IMG/VR virus record: IMGVR_UViG_3300035670_000891
Span: 1 to 31,639 of that record
Direction: 5' to 3' (one strand)
Length of the DNA stretch: 31,639 nucleotides
Source of the DNA: a virus
The translations under genes were made by a program, and so were the position numbers. The notes beneath the pieces were generated by a model. It saw only the letters and a list, made by a program, of their open reading frames with translations, was not told where the DNA came from and made no database searches. Of this stretch, positions 10,759 through 19,205 are shown one piece after another; position 1 is the stretch's first letter, and each line of letters opens with the position of its first letter.

Positions 10759-10976
10759 GTAACTACGAAGAACGAGCCGCACTGTACTACGCTGTGCTTC
10801 GTAGGTTTCCGCCGAAAGACAAACTCACAGGTAAGGATTTAGACCACTACTGCCACACTGTACTGCAGAACGAAGAATTTAATCGCCGCATCTGTAAGTA
10901 CTTGGACAAGATGTGCAGCAGTACATCGCCGGAAACTTATGGGTTTGGCTACGACCAGATGGAGATGCAGGAATGA
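10755..10976 (+). CDS. Early phage hypothetical protein, 73 aa
   Basis: The start at 10755 overlaps the dfrB-like stop. The sequence begins [20 protein letters not shown] and has two cysteine-containing helices ([20 protein letters not shown]). The ending, [16 protein letters not shown], is acidic. It contains no known domain. Its short overlap with the gene on each side indicates that it belongs to the same translated series. Confidence 0.62.
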   Translation: MSNYEERAALYYAVLRRFPPKDKLTGKDLDHYCHTVLQNEEFNRRICKYLDKMCSSTSPETYGFGYDQMEMQE

Positions 10977-11320
10977 GTCCATTCTTGATGAACCTCGGTC
11001 TAGCGCCGATCCCGCCAACACCAAATGTTAGCAAGCCAGCAAAACAGAAGACGCCAAAAGCAAATAAATCTCGCGGGCCACGCAACGCCGGGATTATCGC
11101 CATGAGACTGCGTAATCTAGAACGGCGTGAGAATGATCTGATATCTGCTATCGACTACATACGTGAGAACAAGCAAGTGACAGTCAAGGCTCTCGGCTGG
11201 CGGTTTGAGTGGAGCCACGCAAAAGCAGAAGATATCATGTCTGTGCTGTATAAGCGCGAGAAGGTTACGAAGTGTGGGCCTAAGAATCAGACATGGTGGG
11301 AACCAGTATGCCTGGGCTAG
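10973..11320 (+). CDS. Basic protein with possible winged-helix C-terminus, 115 aa
   Basis: The first 45 residues are Pro/Lys-rich and probably disordered (PKANKSRGPRNAG). The rest has helices RLRNLERRENDLISAIDYIR and VTVKALGWRFEWSHAKAEDI followed by SVLYKREKVTKCG. This spacing of an R-E-N helix, a recognition-like helix and a K/R strand resembles a winged helix-turn-helix, so nucleic-acid binding and early regulation are plausible but unproven. The start at 10973 overlaps the previous stop by 4 bases. Confidence 0.6.
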   Translation: MSPFLMNLGLAPIPPTPNVSKPAKQKTPKANKSRGPRNAGIIAMRLRNLERRENDLISAIDYIRENKQVTVKALGWRFEWSHAKAEDIMSVLYKREKVTKCGPKNQTWWEPVCLG

Positions 11321-11583
11321 AACACGCAGTAAGCGACATGACCAAGCGCACCGATGCTGATCCGTATGGGTGTGCGAATCTACCGCGTAAGGATGGGTTC
11401 TACGCAACCGAACGTGTGTACCACCCAACCGGGTCGTACAACCTGGCGATGGTATGGGTGCCGGACGTGATGAGTAAGGAATGCAGGTACGACAATAGCC
11501 TAACCGATAGTCGATGCGCTACATGCGATAAACGTGGTAGCGGTGAGCAGTATGACAAGATGATAAGAAGGAGTGGAAAATGA
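11308..11583 (+). CDS. Cysteine-containing phage hypothetical protein, 91 aa
   Basis: The start is ambiguous among 11293, 11308 and 11338; GGTGGGA lies at a sensible distance from 11308. The body has an YHPTGSYNLAMVWVPDVMSK strand region and a C-terminal metal-site candidate, C-R-Y-D...C-A-T-C (residues about 66-79). It ends just inside the start of the DUF3310 gene. I do not recognise the family. Confidence 0.58.
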   Translation: MPGLEHAVSDMTKRTDADPYGCANLPRKDGFYATERVYHPTGSYNLAMVWVPDVMSKECRYDNSLTDSRCATCDKRGSGEQYDKMIRRSGK

Positions 11584-11801
11584 GCGCGAACGAACGAGAA
11601 GTGGGCGGCAAGCATTACCAGACGGACATACAGCCCTGGGCCGCAATGGAGTCATGGATGCCGCCTGAACAGTTCGAGGGCTTTCTGAGGGCCAATGCTA
11701 TCAAGTACCTAGCAAGGGCTGGCAGGAAGGGGCCAGCGTTGCAGGACTACAAGAAAGCGCACCACTACCTTGAGAAACTGATCGAGACTATGGGAGGCTA
11801 A
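11580..11801 (+). CDS. DUF3310 family protein, 73 aa
   Basis: The sequence begins MSANEREVGGKHYQTDIQPW and continues with FLRANAIKYLARAGRKG and a DYKKAHHYLEKLIE helix. HYQ...QPW, the N-x-I-KYL(A/V)R core and the KKAxHYLxxL helix are the defining features of DUF3310, sometimes called nucleotide-kinase-like in phage annotations although no kinase motif is present. A strong AAGGAG site precedes it. It is the last gene of the rightward block, and its stop overlaps the stop of the convergent gene at 11798. Confidence 0.82.
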   Translation: MSANEREVGGKHYQTDIQPWAAMESWMPPEQFEGFLRANAIKYLARAGRKGPALQDYKKAHHYLEKLIETMGG

Positions 11802-12283
11802 CCTACTGGCCCCTTTAGGAACGCAGCCCATGTTGCAATCGCAACAAACGAAACAACCGCCAGCGCAGCGCCAGCGAAGATGACTTTCTTCGTGTAGTTC
11901 AGTAGCTCAGCGGAATTTTTATCTTCCTGCATCTGCTTTCGGACGTACTCCATGACTTCCTTCTCGTCCTTGGCGTTGCTGATCCATGACAAGTGCGCCT
12001 TCTTGTGACCGTCGTAGTCTGGCTTGCCTTCTTCGTCCTTTGGGAACGCACGTTGAATGGTCGTTATGAACCCGCCATGCGCCTCCATGAAGGCGTGAAT
12101 GCTTTGATTCATGGCGATCTGCGTCTGATTGATCCTGCCGAGGTTTGTCTCAGTTTGATCCAGACGATCTATGATTTCGTCGTAGCGTTCCATTTCGCCT
12201 TTCGTGTGCTCTTCAAGAAGTTGGTGAAATGTCTTACGATCTTTCCACAGTTCTGTGAGGTCTTCCAAGGTTGGGTCGCTCAT
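11798..12283 (-). CDS. Membrane-anchored coiled-coil protein, lysis region, 161 aa
   Basis: The sequence begins MSDPTLEDLTELWKDRKTFH. Long helical and heptad segments fill residues about 10-60, and one C-terminal transmembrane helix (VIFAGAALAVVSFVAIATWA, about 134-153) is followed by a short tail. A cytoplasmic coiled coil with a single C-terminal anchor, last in the lysis cluster, suggests an accessory holin or a holin regulator; many phages place such a protein next to their spanins. It starts in overlap with the 33-aa membrane peptide gene. Confidence 0.62.
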   Translation of the reverse strand: MSDPTLEDLTELWKDRKTFHQLLEEHTKGEMERYDEIIDRLDQTETNLGRINQTQIAMNQSIHAFMEAHGGFITTIQRAFPKDEEGKPDYDGHKKAHLSWISNAKDEKEVMEYVRKQMQEDKNSAELLNYTKKVIFAGAALAVVSFVAIATWAAFLKGPVG

Positions 12284-12381
12284 GCATCCCCCCAGAAGTC
12301 GTCATCATCCTTGAAAAGCATCAGCCACACGCCGACGACAACAACTACGATCATCGTGACATAAAAGGTGTTCCACATCAT
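12280..12381 (-). CDS. Single-span membrane peptide, 33 aa
   Basis: Starting at 12381, it reads MMWNTFYVTMIVVVVVGVWL and then MLFKDDDDFWGDA. One hydrophobic helix with an acidic tail is predicted. GAGGCGGGC lies upstream, the start overlaps the Rz-like stop and the stop overlaps the next start as ATGA. The gene is thus embedded in a coupled series, which supports its being real despite its length. A role in lysis timing or the membrane is an inference. Confidence 0.55.
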   Translation of the reverse strand: MMWNTFYVTMIVVVVVGVWLMLFKDDDDFWGDA

Positions 12382-12944
12382 CTGCCCGCCTCATGCTGTT
12401 GTGTTATCCAATGCTGCAACCAGATCAGTTGCTGCGCGTCTTGGATTCCGTCATTGGCAATGGCTTCGCACTGCTCGGTACTAACGGTGCCAACCTCGGT
12501 GGTTGCATCAAGTCCTTCGACGGCAACGGGTACGGTTGGCAGGATTCCCGTATCACTACAGGTTTCCCGCTGCACCCGAACAACAGGCTTACGAGCAGCA
12601 AGAGCAGCCCGAGCTTTAGCGTAGTCATCTGCAACCTGTCGATTTGCATCAACGAGCGCCTGAAGTTTTCGCTCATTCTCAAGTCGCAGGGCTTCGCTTT
12701 CCGCCTCCACGGCGGACTTGAAATGACTGTATTCATTGACTGTGCTCCGGTACAAATAGACGAATACGGCGTTACTCATCGCAAGCGCAGTGACAACAGC
12801 AAACAGCACCATGTAGCCTGTAGTAAAGCCGCGTTGGTGTAGAAAACACCGCTGGGTGCGCATCGCCCTATCGGGCCAGCAACCGGAGAACCCACCAGTT
12901 TCTAGGCGTGCGAGGTGTTGTTCATTTAGGCTCAAATTTTCCAC
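12378..12944 (-). CDS. Rz-like: Rz-like inner-membrane spanin, 188 aa
   Basis: A transmembrane helix (YMVLFAVVTALAMSNAVFVY, residues about 44-63) is followed by a periplasmic coiled coil (EYSHFKSAVEAESEALRLEN, then ERKLQALVDANRQVADDYAK). This is the topology of i-spanins, which link the inner membrane to the Rz1 lipoprotein and fuse the membranes in the last step of lysis. The GTG at 12944 is the furthest start; ATG codons at 12863 or 12812 would give a shorter cytoplasmic part closer to normal for Rz. The Rz1 gene is nested in another frame, as is typical. Confidence 0.75.
   Translation of the reverse strand: MENLSLNEQHLARLETGGFSGCWPDRAMRTQRCFLHQRGFTTGYMVLFAVVTALAMSNAVFVYLYRSTVNEYSHFKSAVEAESEALRLENERKLQALVDANRQVADDYAKARAALAARKPVVRVQRETCSDTGILPTVPVAVEGLDATTEVGTVSTEQCEAIANDGIQDAQQLIWLQHWITQQHEAGR
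12425..12628 (-). CDS. Rz1-like: Rz1-like outer-membrane spanin lipoprotein, nested
   Basis: The start at 12628 gives a lipoprotein signal, MTTLKLGLLLLLVSLLFGC, with Cys19 in a lipobox. A proline-rich mature part follows (SCQPYPLPSKDLMQPPRLAP, then LVPSSAKPLP), matching the o-spanin pattern. The gene lies entirely inside the Rz-like gene in a different frame. After lipidation it should sit in the outer membrane and bind the Rz coiled coil. The frame is open further upstream, but the signal sequence sets the start. Confidence 0.8.
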   Translation of the reverse strand: MTTLKLGLLLLLVSLLFGCSGKPVVIRESCQPYPLPSKDLMQPPRLAPLVPSSAKPLPMTESKTRSN

Positions 12945-12945
12945 C

Positions 12946-13149
12946 TTATTCGTGCGCTCCTGCCATACGGGTCAGTTTTTCAACCAGATCGTCATGCGGT
13001 ATCGGACGGCGCTTGTCGCGTGCCGAGTAGTGGTGGCAGTGCTCGCCAACAGAACCGGGATCGAAGTACCCGTTGCGAGGGTGTGCGACACCATGCTCGC
13101 AGGAAGATTGAAGCTCGCAGTTGAGAAAAGTGAAACATCGCTTATTCAC
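12946..13149 (-). CDS. Hypothetical Cys/His-rich protein in lysis cluster, 67 aa
   Basis: GTG start at 13149 with GGAGACGAAGA upstream. The sequence has C11, C17 and H19 (CELQSSCEHGVAHPRNGYFD) and then EHCHHYSARDKRRPIPHDDL, giving several potential metal ligands. It overlaps the holin-like stop by 8 bases and is followed after one base by the GTG of the Rz-like gene. I do not know its function; the ligand pattern suggests a small zinc protein. Confidence 0.52.
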   Translation of the reverse strand: MNKRCFTFLNCELQSSCEHGVAHPRNGYFDPGSVGEHCHHYSARDKRRPIPHDDLVEKLTRMAGAHE

Positions 13150-13378
13150 TCTTCGTCTCCTTCGTCGCCCAGCGGTTCATCCCGTAATTCAGTCCGGCCA
13201 GCCCCGCCAAAGAAGGGCCGAATGCCGTGAGGGTTGGGAGCATTTCTGGATGAAAGAAACTGCCTACTGTCAGCAATGACGTGCTGATGGAAAGAGCGGA
13301 GCCTGCCATTAAGGCGATAGCCCGACTCGACGACAGATGACCGTTCTTGTCTGACGAAAGTTCGCGTAGCCATGTCAC
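13142..13378 (-). CDS. Probable holin, 78 aa
   Basis: Two hydrophobic helices are visible: AIALMAGSALSISTSLLTVG (residues about 20-39) and LPTLTAFGPSLAGLAGLNYG (about 47-66). They are separated by a short loop with HPEM, preceded by a charged N-terminus (VTWLRELSSDKNGHL) and followed by a charged tail. This fits small two-span holins that release the endolysin. The GTG at 13378 overlaps the endopeptidase stop as GTGA and follows GGGAAAAG; a TTG at 13393 is the alternative. It sits directly downstream of the endolysin gene. Confidence 0.7.
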   Translation of the reverse strand: MTWLRELSSDKNGHLSSSRAIALMAGSALSISTSLLTVGSFFHPEMLPTLTAFGPSLAGLAGLNYGMNRWATKETKSE

Positions 13379-13755
13379 GGGTACTTTTCCCAAGGAAGTT
13401 GAAAGTGCGGGCCATCTCTGAACCCACCAGTCCAGTCACCCCCCCATTCTATCGGAAACCCCTCAATGTTCGCTGCCTCTTTGAACGTGTCAGCCAGCTT
13501 GTAATACAGTGGCCACGACCAATCAATCTTGCCGTCTAGAATCGCAGCGATATCGAACGCATGGCCTGTCAGGTGACGGGACTTCATCGTCTTGCTTGCA
13601 CCTTTTGCCACCATCAACTTCTGACGCTCAATGGTGCGGAGTCCTTCGGTCACTACGAAATCGAGGGCGGTTATCTCGGCAGCGCGATGGATGACGAGTT
13701 GGAGGTCAGGATGCAGACCTTCCATGTTCTTCAGACTTCGTTCCGACAGTTTCAT
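13375..13755 (-). CDS. M15 family L-Ala-D-Glu endopeptidase (endolysin), 126 aa
   Basis: The protein contains the zinc site of VanY/M15 peptidases: SRHLTGHAFD with H61 and D68, and GPHFQL with H117. E103 in IEWGGDW is at the catalytic glutamate position. Length and motif order match phage endolysins of the T5 Lys type, which cut the L-Ala-D-Glu bond in peptidoglycan stem peptides. There is no signal peptide, so export depends on the adjacent holin. The start at 13755 overlaps the stop of the HEQTH protein as ATGA. Confidence 0.9.
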   Translation of the reverse strand: MKLSERSLKNMEGLHPDLQLVIHRAAEITALDFVVTEGLRTIERQKLMVAKGASKTMKSRHLTGHAFDIAAILDGKIDWSWPLYYKLADTFKEAANIEGFPIEWGGDWTGGFRDGPHFQLPWEKYP

Positions 13756-14090
13756 TTCAAAATCTCCATTGCTTCTGCTTGTGTGATATCTAAGCCGTAC
13801 TTCTCGGCAATGAACTTGGCGAACATGGCTTCGTTTCCGGGGTTGTACTTGAGTTGGACGCGGTATGCCTCAACTTCGCACTTCAAGCGGTAGCCTTTGT
13901 CGAACGTGTAGCGCAGGGCAAAGATCGGCGGGAAGATGTTTCGCCATGCTTGACGGACGTGGGTTTGCTCGTGCGCGAGAAGGCCATCATCCCCCTTAGC
14001 ATCAGGGTGGATAAAGATGAACGGGATCAGGAACACCTTGACGGTGCCGGCATGGCCGTTCAGGAAGCGGGTTGTGTAGATCGGTTTCAT
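13752..14090 (-). CDS. Small HExxH metallopeptidase-like protein, 112 aa
   Basis: The segment LLAHEQTHVRQAW carries an HExxH zinc motif (H40, E41, H44), and a third ligand candidate, E74, lies in CEVEAYRVQ. A compact domain with HExxH and a downstream E-x-x-A-Y helix resembles a minimal gluzincin. A hydrophobic strand, VKVFLIPFIFIHPDA, precedes the motif. It is encoded between the tail fibre and the endolysin, overlapping both by 4 bases. It could process a virion protein or contribute to cell-wall or envelope damage, but no substrate can be read from the sequence. Confidence 0.65.
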   Translation of the reverse strand: MKPIYTTRFLNGHAGTVKVFLIPFIFIHPDAKGDDGLLAHEQTHVRQAWRNIFPPIFALRYTFDKGYRLKCEVEAYRVQLKYNPGNEAMFAKFIAEKYGLDITQAEAMEILK

Positions 14091-16447
14091 TTGGCTTCGA
14101 GGGCGGTGAGGCGAGCCTCAAGTGATTCAATCGCCTTCTTCTGACGCTGAACGACATCAATCAGCAGAACCGTCAGTCGCTCATACTGCATACCTTCTGC
14201 AACCTTGTCTGCATCTGTGTCAGGCACTTGCTTTGTCGTGGCCTCACGCGCAGGGATCGCTGCTTCAACTACATTCCCTTCATCATCCAGCACGGCTGGG
14301 ACTTCATCGGTGGCGGGTTGATCCTCGACGATTTTTGTTGGGTAGGCCCAATGCACCAAACGCGGGTCGAGTTCAGCAACCTCCTCCGCGATAAGGCCGT
14401 ACCAAGACCACCCCTTATTGTCCCCCTCACACTTGCTGCGATACCAGACGGGGCGCATCTGGTGAATCAAATCCGCATATGCCGAATCAAGAGGCTCAAT
14501 ATCAGTCTTGTATTTGAGAGAAGAGGTTGATCGCTTGAACTGTCCTGTGGTTTCAACGAAGCAGTTTGCTGCTGATGCTGTGGTAACACTGTATGCAGCA
14601 GGGACAATCAAATTCCCCGATGCGTCGAGGGTCATTGCGGCATTCCAAGTGATATCACTATCCGCTGCCCCCGTATCGGCTTGGTTGAATACTATTTTTC
14701 CATCACTGCCGCGCACATCAATAGCTGCTGCATAATGGTTCCCGCCTTCGGCTTGAATGCGCTTCCAAGCAGACCCGTTGTAATAAGCGTTGGCTGTCAA
14801 ATATACATCAGGTGACGTACCTAAAGTATTCCCGCCAAGAGCGCCGCCACTAGCTATCTGGAACCCGCGAACAATACTCCAAGCGCTCGGCGTCACCCCC
14901 AAGCCCAAATTCCCCGATGCGTCGATGGTCATTTTGTTCGATAATGCTGACCCGTTCCACGTACCCCAAGTAAACCCTCCGCCACTCCCAGCGCCTTTCG
15001 CGTTTATGAATGCCGTTTCACCGCCTCCGCTAGAGGCGTTCCAGCACATGATCGACGCGCCGGCAGTTGTCGCATCGCCTGCGAATCCACTGGACTTGTT
15101 GCCGTACAGATACGTCAACCCATCAGAACTAAGCCCACCTGATGTTTGAAGCGCCCCGTAGAATAGGGCGTTCGTTCCTGCGTCGTAGAACTCAAGTAGT
15201 TTTTGTCCTGTTTTGCTAATACCTGCGGATGTATTAGCCTCAGTACCAAAGTTGCCAAAATAGTAGGACGATCCTGCGGTTTTAGACCCGTACTGGTAGG
15301 TAGATGCGGCTGCGCTACCAAGCGTCAGCGCCCCCGTCACCGAGAGGCCGGTGGAGGAGAAGGTGGCTCTATCGCCGCCGCCAGCGTATATCCCCATCGA
15401 ATCTGCGGCGTGGTTGTAGGTAATCTGACCTGGGATTGAGGTTGAATTGGCTTTATTGAAGCCTAGCCAGCCTTTGCCTGTGGCATTGGTAACAACAACT
15501 AAACCAGAGTTGTCTCCAGTTGTTGCATCTGCTGTACCGATAACGACATCGAACACCGAATTTTGGCTTGATGCGTTTCCAAACGTACCAACACCACTAA
15601 ACGTCCCGCTCCCCGCCGTAAGTGCGCCTGTGCCGATGTTGAGCGATGGGTTGCCCGATGATGTGATGTTGCCACTCAAGGTCAAAGCGGGTAGCGTCAA
15701 GCCTGTCGTGGTGACTGTGCCGTTGATGGCGGGGGAGGTGATGGTCTTGTTGGTGAGCGTGTCAGTCGTCGTACGTCCTACATAGGTGTCCGTACCTTGG
15801 AACGTCAGCGTAGTCGAATCAGTACCGGCTAGTGTCAGGCTGTTGTTCGCCGTCAGCGTCTTGCCATCGGCCACCGTCAGCGTAGCACCTGTAGCCGGCG
15901 CTGTGATCGCTACCTTGTTGATACTTGTTGCAGTCGCCACACCAAGAACAGGCGTGGTGAGGGTGGGGCTGGTTCCAAACACCAAAGCACCTGAACCTGT
16001 CTCGTCGCTAATCACCCCAGCCAATTCAGCAGAAGTCGTAGCGGCGAAGTCACTCAGTTTGTTTCCAAGAAGTGCCACCGTTCCATCTGCATCCGGCACA
16101 GTAAGGATTGAAGTCTGCCCCCCTGTAATCGAGGCGAGCTGGAACTGCATCTGCTTTGTTGGGTCAGTATTATCCTGAAATGTTGTGCTGGCATCCAGCG
16201 ATGTAATCGACACCCCGGCAATTGAGCCGCCTGTGATCGCCACGTTGTTACTGTCTTGAGTGGCAAGCGTACCAAGGCCAAGATTGGTGCGTGCGCCTGC
16301 TGCGCTGTTAGACCCTGTACCCCCGTTGGCTACATCAACTGTGCCGATAACTGCATGGTCATCATTCCAGTTTGAAGGCTGGATCAGAGAAGTATCTTCA
16401 CCATCGGGTTTTGAGCTTACAAAAGGATGGGTGATCGTGATAGCCAT
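14087..16447 (-). CDS. Tail fibre with C-terminal S74 self-cleaving chaperone, 786 aa
   Basis: The N-terminus (MAITITHPFVSSKPDGEDTS) and the VANGGTGSNSAAGARTNLGL repeat are typical of phage fibres. The centre is a long low-complexity beta region rich in Thr, Gly, Ser and Ala. From about residue 640 the protein has the peptidase S74 intramolecular chaperone: STSSLKYKTDIEPL with the expected catalytic pair S642 and K647, then WYGLIAEEVAELDP, and a C-terminal coiled coil (IESLEARLTALEAK). The chaperone drives trimerisation and then cuts itself off just before the serine. It probably binds the host surface. Its start overlaps the stop of the upstream gene as TAATG. Confidence 0.88.
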   Translation of the reverse strand: MAITITHPFVSSKPDGEDTSLIQPSNWNDDHAVIGTVDVANGGTGSNSAAGARTNLGLGTLATQDSNNVAITGGSIAGVSITSLDASTTFQDNTDPTKQMQFQLASITGGQTSILTVPDADGTVALLGNKLSDFAATTSAELAGVISDETGSGALVFGTSPTLTTPVLGVATATSINKVAITAPATGATLTVADGKTLTANNSLTLAGTDSTTLTFQGTDTYVGRTTTDTLTNKTITSPAINGTVTTTGLTLPALTLSGNITSSGNPSLNIGTGALTAGSGTFSGVGTFGNASSQNSVFDVVIGTADATTGDNSGLVVVTNATGKGWLGFNKANSTSIPGQITYNHAADSMGIYAGGGDRATFSSTGLSVTGALTLGSAAASTYQYGSKTAGSSYYFGNFGTEANTSAGISKTGQKLLEFYDAGTNALFYGALQTSGGLSSDGLTYLYGNKSSGFAGDATTAGASIMCWNASSGGGETAFINAKGAGSGGGFTWGTWNGSALSNKMTIDASGNLGLGVTPSAWSIVRGFQIASGGALGGNTLGTSPDVYLTANAYYNGSAWKRIQAEGGNHYAAAIDVRGSDGKIVFNQADTGAADSDITWNAAMTLDASGNLIVPAAYSVTTASAANCFVETTGQFKRSTSSLKYKTDIEPLDSAYADLIHQMRPVWYRSKCEGDNKGWSWYGLIAEEVAELDPRLVHWAYPTKIVEDQPATDEVPAVLDDEGNVVEAAIPAREATTKQVPDTDADKVAEGMQYERLTVLLIDVVQRQKKAIESLEARLTALEAK

Positions 16448-17682
16448 TAGATGTACCTTTCAAACCAGTTAAGTGCTGCTGCTACTTTCGATGTTGCGTT
16501 CAGCGAGGTAGCGGCCAATGTAAGCGTATTCTGCGTAGTTGCACCACCATCAATTTTACTGATTGTAAGCGGATTCCTCACGCTTGTAATCCCCCCTCCG
16601 CTACCAAATGACTTTGCCCCAGCAGTTGCGTAACCAGAAGCGAGTACCAATCCACCTGTAATCGTTGTGCCTGCAACGTCAAACTCAACAATACTTTCAT
16701 CGTTGGCTGAAGTCCATGACGGCGTTCCACCAAGCGTTGCGTTATAGATCAACTCCCAGTAACAAGGATTGTCCTCTGCGATAACGTCAAGACCACGCAT
16801 TTCAACGTGACCCCTATTCACAAAAGTCTTGAAAGTCGCCTTACATCTGATTGAAGCCACAGCCCTTCGAGTGGTTACTGATATGTCGTTAATGCCATTT
16901 CCTGCTGATCCGGGAATGCCCAAGTCCTGCGTCCCACCTTCAGACTGAACTGAACAGCAGATGAACTTTACCGCAGTTGCACCAGCAGTCACCCCCGTAT
17001 TTCGAGACTCCAGGCGAATTGGTAAGTTGAACGATTGCGTATATGGGACGATCAAGTGATTCGCGTGCATAAACTGATGCGCCGGATAGATCAACCCATC
17101 AACGTCGAATCCTACTACCACTCGCCCAACACCTAACCATTGCGCTTGAATGAACATGATCTGCGTCTTCGTCAGATCAATTGTCACTCCTGATGGGCCT
17201 GTACCGTCGAACTTGTCGATATTCCAGTTGGCCTGTGTAACTGTCGACGTGTCATCAACTGACCCGCTTGTGGACGTCCTGATCGTAAATGCGGCAGTGC
17301 CATTAGATACCGAAAGGAACACCCCGTTTGCAGAATCGAAGTACCCAACTCTCGTCACGTTGTTCGCTACAGCGCCGGGAGAGAATACCCCAGTTATCAG
17401 AATGAAGTGACCTTTCCCTGGGATGTATCTGATGTACTGATGCGACTGAAGTAGCGCATAGTCTGTCGCGCCTGTACCTGCGAGAATGGACGTAACCTTG
17501 GAGTCAGCATCTGTCGAAACAGAAGACCCTGCACCAGACACCGCATTCCCCCAATACATAGGGGAGATGCCATACTCCTGCTGCGCTTCAAACAAACTTG
17601 TAGGCTGCGATATTCTGAGCCGCGAGAACGCATCCAGATTCGGCCCATCCTTGATAGATACTGCGCTTCCAAAATAGCTCAT
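16447..17682 (-). CDS. Virion appendage protein with DAFSRLRIS motif, 411 aa
   Basis: The start at 17682 overlaps the previous stop as ATGA; in-frame starts further upstream lack support. The sequence begins MSYFGSAVSIKDGPNLDAFS and continues with RLRISQPTSLFEAQQEYG. The DAFSRLR-x-S-x-P-x-x-LF-(D/E) motif marks a broad family of phage structural proteins found with tail fibres and baseplate-like parts. The rest is beta-rich with a jelly-roll-like character (FILITGVFSPGAVANNVTRV, AQWLGVGRVVVGFDVDGLIY). It lies between two fibre-type genes, so an adaptor or spike role is likely. Confidence 0.68.
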   Translation of the reverse strand: MSYFGSAVSIKDGPNLDAFSRLRISQPTSLFEAQQEYGISPMYWGNAVSGAGSSVSTDADSKVTSILAGTGATDYALLQSHQYIRYIPGKGHFILITGVFSPGAVANNVTRVGYFDSANGVFLSVSNGTAAFTIRTSTSGSVDDTSTVTQANWNIDKFDGTGPSGVTIDLTKTQIMFIQAQWLGVGRVVVGFDVDGLIYPAHQFMHANHLIVPYTQSFNLPIRLESRNTGVTAGATAVKFICCSVQSEGGTQDLGIPGSAGNGINDISVTTRRAVASIRCKATFKTFVNRGHVEMRGLDVIAEDNPCYWELIYNATLGGTPSWTSANDESIVEFDVAGTTITGGLVLASGYATAGAKSFGSGGGITSVRNPLTISKIDGGATTQNTLTLAATSLNATSKVAAALNWFERYI

Positions 17683-19205
17683 ACGATCACCCATTGAGTT
17701 GCAGATACGCACCGCAACGATACGTTAGAACCGATCTGATCCAGCCTGATTGTGTCGCTACCACCGGGAAGAATAATCTCGTCCCCAACTCCCGGCTCGA
17801 CATCAACATATCCAGCACAGTTCTGAATCACCGTCCATGTCCTTCCAAATCTGGATGCTTGAGCATTAGGCAGGGTTATTGTCTTTGCTGAAGCAGTAAC
17901 GACAACGTTGTACGACTCATCATCCAGCGTTGCATCTATCGCAGTTGAAAGGATAGCCTGCTGGTTGATGATCGCCTCATAGTCAGGCTCGGTCAGATGG
18001 TAAAACTGCACAACCCCATGTTGTAATGCAGTCGGCTCGAAGGCTGTCGTCTCAAACACACCGCTGTTGATACCACCTTCTAGATTAATAAGCGAATTGT
18101 GATCTGATACTGCCAACGTGCGCCACAAGCCATCAGCGGAGAGGTATTTGCGTTCGGCACCGTCCCCCGCAGCTGGAGCAGGTACAGCCCCGATCATTCC
18201 GCCAGAACCACTGTCACCAACAAAAGGTACTAGCGAGGTAACAACATCGCTACCACTATCAACCTGAGTCAGCCCAATGCCTAAAGATTGAGTGCGCTGT
18301 TCCCACCGTAGGCTATCAATGTCATACATCAGGTAGCCTCTATCGACAGGGTCTGGTACGTATACCCCCTGCAAATCGTTCAGTGTGCCGTAGAACGTTG
18401 GGCGGACGAAGATCGACCCGTTAGATGCTGCATTGATGACGATAGCCATTAGCAGTTTCTGCTGCGGGGCTGAAGGCTCAGCGTTGGTAAGGTAGCCTGG
18501 CGTTGTTGGACTGACGTACAGCAGATCACCATCTGCCCACGTCTCACCGAACGACGCCCCTGTTGTGTTGATATTGCGAACAAGCCCGAAAGAGGTGACG
18601 TAGCCATCGCCGCCATTGGCGATATCCATTGTCAGAATGCCGATGTTGTACCGTGTGGCAATCGTGCCATCGGCAATCGCATACCCAGCTTTCAGTTGTC
18701 CAGAGTTACCAACTGTCCCTACTGCGCGGGCTGCATAGCCGTTTGACAGCGTAGAACCTGTCTGATTCTTGACGTGATAGAACTGCTCAAGGCCGACCTG
18801 CTGAACAACTTCGTCGTACCCCATACCTAGATTCAGCGTGCCGTCAGCCGCATTCCACGTCAGTCGCCCCTTCGCATTGGCGACAGTCTCATCCTGATCG
18901 AAGTCGATGTAATCAACTGTCTGCCCGAGAATAGACGGCGACTGCTGGCGAACAAACGTCCCCGTTCCAGTCCCAGTGTATTCAGCAGAGGTCAGATGGT
19001 GATACTGATCCGTCGTACCGCCTTGCAGGTCTTGCAGATCACGATGCCGACGAGTGGCTAGGTCAGTGATGTTTGAGCCTGAGAAGTCCAGCGAACTCCA
19101 CAGAATCTGCCCTGCTTGGGTGAGACGCCGCCACAGCAGATACATCCATCTGTCAAACCCGCTGTTACCACTAGGCGGGGGAGGGGCTAGGGGATTCTGA
19201 GCCAC
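17679..19205 (-). CDS. Tail fibre/adaptor protein, 508 aa
   Basis: A GTG start directly follows the upstream stop (TAA-GTG). The N-terminus is Pro-rich (MAQNPLAPPPPSGNSGFDRW) and is followed by RHRDLQDLQGGTTDQYHHLT. The middle has SDHNSLINLEGG and FYHLTEPDYEAI, recurrent in phage neck and fibre proteins. The C-terminal 100 residues form a beta domain with TITLPNAQASRFGRTWTVIQ and ending WVIV, similar to the terminal domain of many fibres. It is probably the virion-proximal part of the fibre complex built with the next two gene products. Confidence 0.72.
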   Translation of the reverse strand: MAQNPLAPPPPSGNSGFDRWMYLLWRRLTQAGQILWSSLDFSGSNITDLATRRHRDLQDLQGGTTDQYHHLTSAEYTGTGTGTFVRQQSPSILGQTVDYIDFDQDETVANAKGRLTWNAADGTLNLGMGYDEVVQQVGLEQFYHVKNQTGSTLSNGYAARAVGTVGNSGQLKAGYAIADGTIATRYNIGILTMDIANGGDGYVTSFGLVRNINTTGASFGETWADGDLLYVSPTTPGYLTNAEPSAPQQKLLMAIVINAASNGSIFVRPTFYGTLNDLQGVYVPDPVDRGYLMYDIDSLRWEQRTQSLGIGLTQVDSGSDVVTSLVPFVGDSGSGGMIGAVPAPAAGDGAERKYLSADGLWRTLAVSDHNSLINLEGGINSGVFETTAFEPTALQHGVVQFYHLTEPDYEAIINQQAILSTAIDATLDDESYNVVVTASAKTITLPNAQASRFGRTWTVIQNCAGYVDVEPGVGDEIILPGGSDTIRLDQIGSNVSLRCVSATQWVIV

